From contig DASPRQ010000039.1 in the NCBI GenBank assembly GCA_035624355.1, forward strand, positions 1 through 21,224: a stretch of 21,224 nt of DNA. The letters are read 5' to 3'. The DNA comes from Usitatibacter sp035624355 (GTDB lineage Bacteria > Pseudomonadota > Gammaproteobacteria > Burkholderiales > Usitatibacteraceae). The notes beneath the pieces are model-generated. The model was not told where the DNA came from. It searched no databases and saw nothing but the letters and a program-made list of their open reading frames with translations. A program made the translations under genes and the position numbers. This document shows positions 15,670-21,224 of the stretch, one piece after another (position 1 is the first letter of the stretch; every line of letters begins with the position of its first letter).

Positions 15670-17301
15670 CTACGGCAAAAGGGTTCCGCCGGGACGGGAG
15701 GCGAGCGGGACCGCCACCTCGAAGCGCACGCCCCCCGCGGGGCGGTTGGCCGCGCGCACCGTCCCGCCGTGGTGCTCGGCGACGAGCCGCACGATGTAAA
15801 GGCCCAGTCCCAGGTGCGCCCCGTCGCCCCGCCCGGGCGCGGCCTCGCCCGGAGCGCGCATCGACACCATGGAGTCGAAGAGCCGCTGGACCATCGCCTC
15901 GGGAAGCGGGGGGCCCTCGTTCTCCACCGCGAGCACCGCGCGCGCGCCGTCGGCCTCGAGCGCCACGCGGATCGGCGTGCCCGGCGGGGCGAAGTCGTGG
16001 GCGTTCTCCGCCAGCTTGTCGAGCAGCTCCGCGAACGCGTCCGGCACCCCGTCCACGGGGAAGGGCCCGGGGCCGATCGCGAGCTCGAAGCGCCGCGCCG
16101 GGTAGGCGGCCCGGTAGCCCTCCACGCAGCCGCGCGTCACCGCGCCGAGGTCGAAGCGCTCGCGCTCGGCGCTTTCCAGCATCCGCTCGAGGCGCGTGGC
16201 TTCCGACAGGCGCGAGACCAGGCGCCCGAGGCGGTTCACGCCCTCGAGCGCCCTGCCCACGTACACGCGGGACTCCCCGTCGAGCGGCTGGGCGGCGAGG
16301 TTGTCGAGCGAGGAACGCACCACCGCCACGGGCGTGCGCAGCTCGTGGGTGAGCCTGCCGGCCATCGCCTCGAGGTAGGCGTTGTAGTCGCGCAGCCGCG
16401 CGAGCATCGCCGCCGTGGTGCGCGCGAGGTCGCCGATCTCGTCGCGCGCGTCGGTAGTGCTGATGGTGCCGCGCACGCGCCCCTGGGGATCGATCGCCGC
16501 GTCCGCCTCGGCGTGCAGGCGGCGGATGCGCGCGGTGAGGCGCCCCGAGAACGCGATGAGGATGGCGAGCGCGGCCCCGACCACCGCGAGCGTCACGGCG
16601 AGCAGCTTCTCGAGGGCCGACTGCTTGAGGATCTGGATCGCCCCCGTGGTCTCCTCGACCACCACGGCGCCCACGATGTCGTCGCCCACGAAGATCGGCT
16701 GCGCGGCCGACAGGATCGCGACACCGCGGTCGTGCCCGGCCCGCCATTGCGTGGAGCTCACGCCGATCAGCGCGCGGTCGATCTGGCTGCGCACCGGCAG
16801 GGACTCGTTGCCCACCGGGATGCGCGGCGCGGGAACCACGAGGGCCGCCACGGGCTTCAACCAGCTCACGAGTGAGCGCGCCGCCTCGGGATCCTCGAGG
16901 CTTCCCGAGAGGCCGCGCACCCGCGACTTGCCGTCGACCACCCACATCCGCGTGCCCCGCTGCCCCATGATCGAGAGGAAGCGCTCGATCTCGTCCGAGG
17001 GCACGTAGGCCCGGCCGAGGCTCGCCGCGGCGTCGGTGTCGGCCGCCGCGAAGAGGGCCACGATGCGCCGGCGCTCCTCGCCCTCGGCGTCGTCGGGGCG
17101 CTGCGGCCCGAAGAGCGCGGGGCGGTCCGAGAGGGCGGCGGCGATCGCGCGCGCGGTGGCCCCGATGGCCCGCTCCTGGTAGTCGCGCAGGAACGATTCC
17201 ATGCTGGCGATGAAGTGCACCGCGAGGAGCGGCAGCACGGCGAGCGCCAAGGCGACCAGCAGAAGCCGCGAGCGGATGCCGTGGAAAAGGCGGGCGCTCA
17301 C
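15670..17301 (-). CDS. Histidine kinase of the dedicated sortase system (PdsS-like)
   Basis: This sensor kinase has 543 residues. It has a membrane helix at about 12-32, a periplasmic domain at about 33-227, a second helix at about 228-250 and a HAMP-like linker. HisKA has phospho-acceptor His319 (LTHELRTPVAVVRSSLDNL), followed by LSEATRLERML. The ATPase domain has N-box DKLAENAHDF and G2 GLGLYIVRLVAEHHGG. The N-terminus and the HisKA flank resemble TIGR03785, the kinase of the proteobacterial dedicated sortase system, although it seems shorter than the roughly 700 residues I recall for that family. The start is GTG at 17301, ten bases after the LpxR-like stop, with no clear ribosome site. 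Its regulator partner is the gene at 18205-18900, on the far side of the LpxR-like gene. The family assignment is from memory and supported by context. Confidence 0.8.
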   Translation of the reverse strand: MSARLFHGIRSRLLLVALALAVLPLLAVHFIASMESFLRDYQERAIGATARAIAAALSDRPALFGPQRPDDAEGEERRRIVALFAAADTDAAASLGRAYVPSDEIERFLSIMGQRGTRMWVVDGKSRVRGLSGSLEDPEAARSLVSWLKPVAALVVPAPRIPVGNESLPVRSQIDRALIGVSSTQWRAGHDRGVAILSAAQPIFVGDDIVGAVVVEETTGAIQILKQSALEKLLAVTLAVVGAALAILIAFSGRLTARIRRLHAEADAAIDPQGRVRGTISTTDARDEIGDLARTTAAMLARLRDYNAYLEAMAGRLTHELRTPVAVVRSSLDNLAAQPLDGESRVYVGRALEGVNRLGRLVSRLSEATRLERMLESAERERFDLGAVTRGCVEGYRAAYPARRFELAIGPGPFPVDGVPDAFAELLDKLAENAHDFAPPGTPIRVALEADGARAVLAVENEGPPLPEAMVQRLFDSMVSMRAPGEAAPGRGDGAHLGLGLYIVRLVAEHHGGTVRAANRPAGGVRFEVAVPLASRPGGTLLP

Positions 17302-17311
17302 GGGGCGCGGC

Positions 17312-18223
17312 TCAGAAGGGAAGCTCCAGCACGAGGGAGCCGAAGCCCTGGTTGCGCCGCTGCCCCTCGAACTCGCGCGTATCGATCACCATGGCGAGCG
17401 AGACCGTCCCGCAGCGATGGATCCAGTCCACGCCGACGCTGAAGCGACCCACCCAGCGCCGGTCCTGGAGCGGCGGGAGCGGGGAATCGGCGCGGCGCTC
17501 GAGCAGCCGGTTGCGGATCACGTCGCGCGCGTCCGCGGCCACGAAGGCGCTCCAGCCCGGCTCGCGCGAGTCTCCCGCGGCCAGGGGCGGGGTCGCCGCG
17601 AAGCGCAGCACGGGGCTCGACATCGTGGTCGCGGCGCCGCGGCCGACGCGCCATTCGAGGCCCGCGTGGGCGTACGTGAGCTGGCTGCCGAGCACCGCCC
17701 CGTAGTTCGCCTTCAGCCGTTCCCAATCCTCCTCCAGCAGCGGCAGCGTCCGCGAGTCCGCGTAGACGGCCTGCACGTCGACGCGATTCGGGCGCTGCTG
17801 CGACCAGTCCTCGTGGGGCGCGGGAAAGACGCGATGCACGAGGTCCTGCGCCTGGCGTCCCAGCGCGTTGGGTCCCGCGACGCCCGCGTCCACCTCGAGC
17901 GTACGCCAGGCGCGCTCGTCGCGGTCGTGGCGCGCGAAGGTCGCGAGCAGCCGCGCGGCCGGCGGCCGGTCGATCGGATTGATGCGCTTGGCCTCGGGCG
18001 TGTAGATCTCCTGCAGCAGGCCCCACTCGAGCGCGTGGCCGCCGCGCTGCGCGACCCGCGCGATGCGCACCCCGCTCGTGTACCAGCGGTCGGTGCCGTA
18101 GAAGGCGTCGTTGTCCACCTGCACGTACCAGCGGGCCGCCTCCGCCTCCCCGGCCGCCGCCGCCCCGGCCGCGGCGCAGGCCGCGATCGCCGCGGCCGCC
18201 GCCCTTACGGCCCTTCCCGCCAT
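17312..18223 (-). CDS. LpxR-like lipid A deacylase family protein (DUF2219)
   Basis: LpxR-family proteins are outer-membrane beta-barrels that remove the 3'-acyloxyacyl chain of lipid A. This one has 303 residues. An Ala-rich signal peptide spans about residues 1-29. The active-site motifs are recognisable: Asn38-Asp39 in YVQVDNDAFYGTDRWYTSG with Thr49, and His130 in LGRQAQDLVHRVF, matching the Asn/Asp, Thr and His positions of Salmonella LpxR. It ends in Phe (LVLELPF), typical of outer-membrane barrels. The ATG at 18223 overlaps the end of the response regulator gene by 19 bp, and the kinase follows ten bases after its stop, so all three are probably one operon. Deacylase activity on lipid A is inferred from motifs only. 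Confidence 0.8.
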   Translation of the reverse strand: MAGRAVRAAAAAIAACAAAGAAAAGEAEAARWYVQVDNDAFYGTDRWYTSGVRIARVAQRGGHALEWGLLQEIYTPEAKRINPIDRPPAARLLATFARHDRDERAWRTLEVDAGVAGPNALGRQAQDLVHRVFPAPHEDWSQQRPNRVDVQAVYADSRTLPLLEEDWERLKANYGAVLGSQLTYAHAGLEWRVGRGAATTMSSPVLRFAATPPLAAGDSREPGWSAFVAADARDVIRNRLLERRADSPLPPLQDRRWVGRFSVGVDWIHRCGTVSLAMVIDTREFEGQRRNQGFGSLVLELPF

Positions 18224-18900
18224 CGATAGCCCATGCCGTACACGGTCTCGATGGCCGCGAAGCCCGGATCGATGAAGAGGAACTTCTTGCGGATGCGCTT
18301 CACGTGCGAGGTGATGGTGCCGTCGTCGACCACCATCTCCGCGTCGCGCATGAGCTGGCCGCGGTCCTTCACGTGCCCGGGGTGGCGCGCGAGGGAGTGC
18401 ACCATCCAGAACTCGGTCACCGTGAGCCCCAGGGCCTTGCCGTGCCAGGTGGCCGCCATGCGCTGCGCGTCGAGGGCGAGGTCGCCGCGCTGGAGCACCT
18501 CGGCCGCCTCGGGCGCCTCGTCCGCGGCGTCCACGCGCCGGAAGAGCGCGGCGATGCGCGCGAGCAGGTGCGGCAGGCTCACGTCCTTCGTGACGTAGTC
18601 GTCGGCGCCCAGCCGCAGCCCCGAGACGATGTCGAAGTCGGAGTCGCGCGCCGAGAGGAAGATGATCGGAAGCCGCGCGCTCGCGCCGCGCAGCTCGCGG
18701 CAAAGCGCGAAGCCCCCGTCGATGTCGGCCCCCAGGCCGATGTCGATGATGGCGAGCTCCGGCAGCCGCGCCGAGAGCGTGCGCGAGGCGCTCGGGCGGT
18801 CGGCGAACGCCGCGACCTCGTACCCGGCGCGGGTGAGGGCATCGACGTAGTTCTGGCGGATGGCGGCGTCGTCTTCGACGAGCGCGATGCGGCGAGCCAT
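18205..18900 (-). CDS. Response regulator of the dedicated sortase system (PdsR-like)
   Basis: This OmpR-type transcription factor has 231 residues. The receiver domain has the acidic pair Asp10/Asp11, phospho-acceptor Asp53 (LAIIDIGLGADIDGG), FLSARDSD and Lys in GADDYVTKDVSLPHLLARI. The C-terminal winged helix ends in TITSHVKRIRKKF and YGMGYRWREG. It resembles TIGR03787, the regulator paired with the dedicated sortase kinase. The ATG at 18900 starts exactly at the conserved ARRIALVEDD strand; the ribosome site is weak. It is the first gene of an operon with the LpxR-like gene and the kinase, and is divergent from the VIT-VWA target. Control of the shared promoter region 18901-19057 is an inference. 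Confidence 0.87.
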   Translation of the reverse strand: MARRIALVEDDAAIRQNYVDALTRAGYEVAAFADRPSASRTLSARLPELAIIDIGLGADIDGGFALCRELRGASARLPIIFLSARDSDFDIVSGLRLGADDYVTKDVSLPHLLARIAALFRRVDAADEAPEAAEVLQRGDLALDAQRMAATWHGKALGLTVTEFWMVHSLARHPGHVKDRGQLMRDAEMVVDDGTITSHVKRIRKKFLFIDPGFAAIETVYGMGYRWREGP

Positions 18901-19057
18901 GCCCGCAATTCTATCTATATGTGGACCCGCAGCGCAGGCGCCGTCACTTTTTCGCCACAAAGATTCGCCGCGGCGCCCGCCTCCCGCCCCCCGGCGCGCA
19001 TCGCGCGCGCGCGCAATGCGAGGGCCCACTCGACGAGGGCGGAAAGGGATCGCGGCG
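18901..19057. promoter_or_regulatory. Divergent promoter region between pdsR-like and VIT-VWA genes
   Basis: These 157 bp separate two divergent starts and must contain promoters for both. AT-richer patches stand out against the GC-rich background: CTATCTATA at 18911-18919 close to the regulator start, and CACTTTTTCGCC at 18945-18956. I could not define confident -35/-10 pairs. A GC-alternating palindrome lies at 18997-19020. The + strand ribosome site for the target gene is GGAAAGGGA (19041-19049). Confidence 0.5.
18997..19020. repeat. GC-alternating imperfect palindrome upstream of the VIT-VWA gene
   Basis: CGCAT (18997-19001) and ATGCG (19016-19020) flank an alternating CG tract, making a nearly complete 24-bp palindrome with one mismatched pair. 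It lies 37 bases before the start codon, in the likely promoter or 5' leader. It could be an operator or leader hairpin, or simply a GC-rich coincidence. Confidence 0.4.
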
Positions 19058-21202
19058 ATGGCGGACGGGATGGCACGGCGCGGGCCGACGGCGGCCTCGG
19101 GAGCGAAGGACTTCATCGTGCTGGGCTTGCGGGCGGCGGCGAGCGGCATCGTCGTGGCGCTCGCCCTCGGCTTCGCCGCCCTGGTGCTCGCCGACAACGC
19201 GCAGGCGGCCGCGATCGGCGATGCGCGCACCGGCATGCTGCTCCTCGCCAGCGCCGCGCCCGGAGGCTACGCCCCCGCCCCCACCCTGGAGACCGAGGTC
19301 GAGATCCAGGTGAGCGGCATCGTCGCCCGCACGCGCGTCACCCAGTCCTTCCACAATCCCGGCACCGACCCGGTCGAGGGAATCTACGTTTTCCCGCTGC
19401 CGGAGAAGGCGGCGGTCGACCACCTCACGCTCCTCGTGGGCTCGCGCGTCGTCGAAGGCGAGATCCGGGAGCGGGAGGAAGCCCGGCGCACCTACGAGCA
19501 GGCGAAGAGCGAGGGACGCAAGGCCGCGCTCGTGGAGCAGCAGCGCCCCAACCTCTTCACCGACTCGGTGGCGCACATCGGCCCGAACGAGGTCGTGCGC
19601 GTCACGATCGAGTACCAGCAGACGCTCGCCTACGAGGACGGCGTCTACCGCCTGCGCTTCCCGCTCGCGATCACGCCGCGCTACGTCCCCGCGCGCGCGC
19701 CCGCGGAGGCGTTGCCCGACGACCCCAAGGCGCGCGAGGCGGCGTGGACGAGCGACGCGGCCGCCGACGGCGCGGAAGGCGCGCTCACGCAGCCGCCCTT
19801 CGTCGCCTCCGACGGAAGCGTCCTCGTGAACCCCGTGGACATCGCGGTGCAGATCGACGCGGGCGTGCCCCTCGGCCCGATTTCGAGCTCCTACCACGAC
19901 GTGCGCGTCCAGAGGAGCGAAGCGGACCGCGCCCTCGTCTACCTCGCCAAGGACCAGGAGGAGGCGGACCACGACTTCGAGCTCGCGTGGTCCCTCGCGC
20001 CGGGCGCCGCGCCCCGCGCGGCCCTCTTCACCGAGACCGTGGGCGCGGCCGACTACGCCCTGCTGATGGTGGTGCCGCCCGGTCCCGACGCGGCGGCCAA
20101 GGTGGCGAGCGAGCGCGTGCCGCGCGAGACCATCCTCGTCGTGGACACCTCGGGCTCGATGCAGGGCTCCTCGCTCGAGCAGGCGAAGGCGGCCCTCGCC
20201 ACGGCGCTCGCGAGCCTCACCGAGCGCGACCGCTTCAACGTGGTCGAGTTCAATTCCGTCACGCGGCCGCTCTGGCCCGACGCGCTCCCCGCCACGGCGC
20301 AGAACGTGGCCACCGCGCTCGACTGGATCGGGAAGCTGCGCGCCGACGGCGGCACCGAGATGGCCCCCGCCCTCACGTTCGCGCTGAACGGCGAGGCGGC
20401 GCCCGGGTGCCTGCGGCAGGTGGTCTTCATGACCGACGGCGGCGTCTCGAACGAGGAGGAGCTCCTGAAGCTCATCGCCGATCGCCTCGGCTCGACGCGT
20501 CTATTCACCGTGGGCATCGGCTCCGCGCCCAACAGCCATTTCATGACGAAGGCGGCGCAGTTCGGCCGCGGGACGTTCACGTACATCGGCGACGTGCGCG
20601 AGGTGGGCGAGAAGATGACGCGCCTCTTCGCGAAGATCGAGTCGCCCGTGCTCCAGGACGTGTCGATCCGCTGGCCCGACGGGACGCCCGTGCGCACCTA
20701 TCCGGAGCGCGTCCCGGACCTCTACCTCGGCGAGCCCGTCGTGGTCTCGGCCTCGGCCGCCACCCTCGCGGGCACGATCGTCGTGTCCGGCACGAGCGGC
20801 AACCAACCCTGGAGCGAGGCGCTCACGCCGGCGACGGCGGGCAAGGCGAGCGGCGTGGGCGCCCTCTGGGCCAGGGCGCGCATCGCGAGCCTCATGGACG
20901 AGCTGCGGCGCGGCGGGGACAAGTCGGCGCTGCGCGCGCAGGTGGTCCAGGTGGCCCTCGAGCACCATCTCGTGAGCGCCTACACGAGCCTCGTCGCCGT
21001 GGACGTGACGCCGACGGCGACGGGACCCGCGCGCACGGCGCTCGTGCCCGCGTCCCTTCCGCGCGGCTCGTCCTCCGGCGGCGCGATCCCCCAGACGGAC
21101 ACGCCCGCGACGCTGCAGCTGCTGCTGGGACTGGGGGCGCTCGCGGCGGCGGCCCTGGTCGCGCTGATCGGGCGCACGGCCACGTCCTCGAGGATCGCGT
21201 GA
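19058..21202 (+). CDS. VIT and VWA domain protein, dedicated sortase target
   Basis: This predicted surface protein has 714 residues. A hydrophobic signal segment lies at about 22-48 (VLGLRAAASGIVVALALG..). The VIT domain (about 77-190) shows IVARTRVTQSFHNPGTDPVEG and YVFPLPEKAAVDHL. The VWA domain (about 357-530) has a complete MIDAS: DTSGSM with Asp363, Thr in DGGTEM, and Asp in FMTDGG. The C-terminus has a sortase-like signal: IPQTDT (677-682), a membrane helix (about 687-704), Arg706 and a short tail. The overall plan matches TIGR03788, the target of the proteobacterial dedicated sortase, related to inter-alpha-trypsin inhibitor heavy chains. The ATG at 19058 has AGGGA eight bases upstream; the ATG at 19070 is an alternative. 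It diverges from the regulator, and a GTG overlapping its stop may begin the sortase gene. Confidence 0.9.
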   Translation: MADGMARRGPTAASGAKDFIVLGLRAAASGIVVALALGFAALVLADNAQAAAIGDARTGMLLLASAAPGGYAPAPTLETEVEIQVSGIVARTRVTQSFHNPGTDPVEGIYVFPLPEKAAVDHLTLLVGSRVVEGEIREREEARRTYEQAKSEGRKAALVEQQRPNLFTDSVAHIGPNEVVRVTIEYQQTLAYEDGVYRLRFPLAITPRYVPARAPAEALPDDPKAREAAWTSDAAADGAEGALTQPPFVASDGSVLVNPVDIAVQIDAGVPLGPISSSYHDVRVQRSEADRALVYLAKDQEEADHDFELAWSLAPGAAPRAALFTETVGAADYALLMVVPPGPDAAAKVASERVPRETILVVDTSGSMQGSSLEQAKAALATALASLTERDRFNVVEFNSVTRPLWPDALPATAQNVATALDWIGKLRADGGTEMAPALTFALNGEAAPGCLRQVVFMTDGGVSNEEELLKLIADRLGSTRLFTVGIGSAPNSHFMTKAAQFGRGTFTYIGDVREVGEKMTRLFAKIESPVLQDVSIRWPDGTPVRTYPERVPDLYLGEPVVVSASAATLAGTIVVSGTSGNQPWSEALTPATAGKASGVGALWARARIASLMDELRRGGDKSALRAQVVQVALEHHLVSAYTSLVAVDVTPTATGPARTALVPASLPRGSSSGGAIPQTDTPATLQLLLGLGALAAAALVALIGRTATSSRIA

Positions 21203-21224
21203 GGCGGGCCTCCGCGGCGCTCGC
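21199..21224 (+). CDS. Possible start of the next gene (candidate sortase), truncated
   Basis: GTG at 21199 overlaps the TGA of the VIT-VWA gene (GTGA) and opens a frame reading (M)RRASAALA to the window edge. An Arg-Arg start followed by small hydrophobic residues would suit the N-terminal anchor of a sortase, and in dedicated sortase loci the sortase commonly neighbours its target. Only eight codons are visible, so identity rests entirely on context. Confidence 0.35.

Noticed and set aside
15630..15687. Two copies of AAAGGGTTC (15631-15639 and 15678-15686) around the PP0621 start
   Set aside because: Nine bases twice within 60 bp is weak evidence, one copy is within coding sequence, and no partner site or promoter supports an operator.
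13801..16875. A 1024-codon + strand open frame across the PilS-like, PP0621 and PdsS-like genes
   Set aside because: It runs opposite three recognised - strand genes and has no domain; it is an antisense artefact.
19070..19090. A TGGCAC start of a possible sigma-54 promoter
   Set aside because: The TTGC half at the required spacing is absent, and it lies inside the VIT-VWA coding start.

Overview
The window is very GC-rich (about 70% by eye) and densely coded. The gene set suggests a betaproteobacterium or close relative: a Pseudomonas-type class I ribonucleotide reductase with ATP-cones, a PP0621-family protein next to a PilS/PilR-like pair and AmpD, DUF3300, and GlgA with a DUF3417-type glucan phosphorylase. 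The taxonomic call is an inference from gene content. I saw no rRNA, tRNA, CRISPR array or insertion sequence.

Region 1 (1-4692) is a glycogen block. A 3'-truncated glucokinase (-) and glycogen synthase glgA (+) diverge with only two bases between their start codons. glgA converges with an alpha-glucan phosphorylase (-), and the two overlap by 17 bp at their stops. Region 2 (4795-6318, -) is a secreted DUF3300 protein with a proline/glutamine/glycine-repeat tail. A hairpin separates it from region 3.

Region 3 (6418-11532, -) is nrdA, 1704 codons long because it carries two in-frame LAGLIDADG inteins of 378 and 363 residues. Removing both leaves 963 residues, which I recall as the length of Pseudomonas NrdA. 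Intein 1 ends in His-Asn but is followed by Gly instead of Cys/Ser/Thr. Intein 2 is inserted directly after the cysteine equivalent to E. coli NrdA Cys439. Upstream are DnaA-box-like sites and a pair of NrdR-box-like sites 32 bp apart. No nrdB is adjacent.

Region 4 (11849-15632, -) runs PP0621 - pilS-like - pilR-like - ampD, tightly packed with overlapping stop/start codons. Region 5 (15670-21224) resembles the dedicated sortase system of proteobacteria (the 'marine sortase' families). It has a response regulator, an LpxR-like outer-membrane lipid A deacylase and a histidine kinase on the - strand. Divergent on the + strand is a VIT-VWA surface protein with a sortase-like C-terminal signal (IPQTDT, membrane helix, Arg). 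The window ends 26 bases into a possible following gene, where the sortase would be expected. The likely logic is that the two-component pair controls the divergent anchored protein, with the LpxR-like enzyme as an envelope-modifying accessory. The two most notable items are this sortase locus with its embedded LpxR-like gene, and the doubly intein-interrupted nrdA with a non-canonical splice junction.
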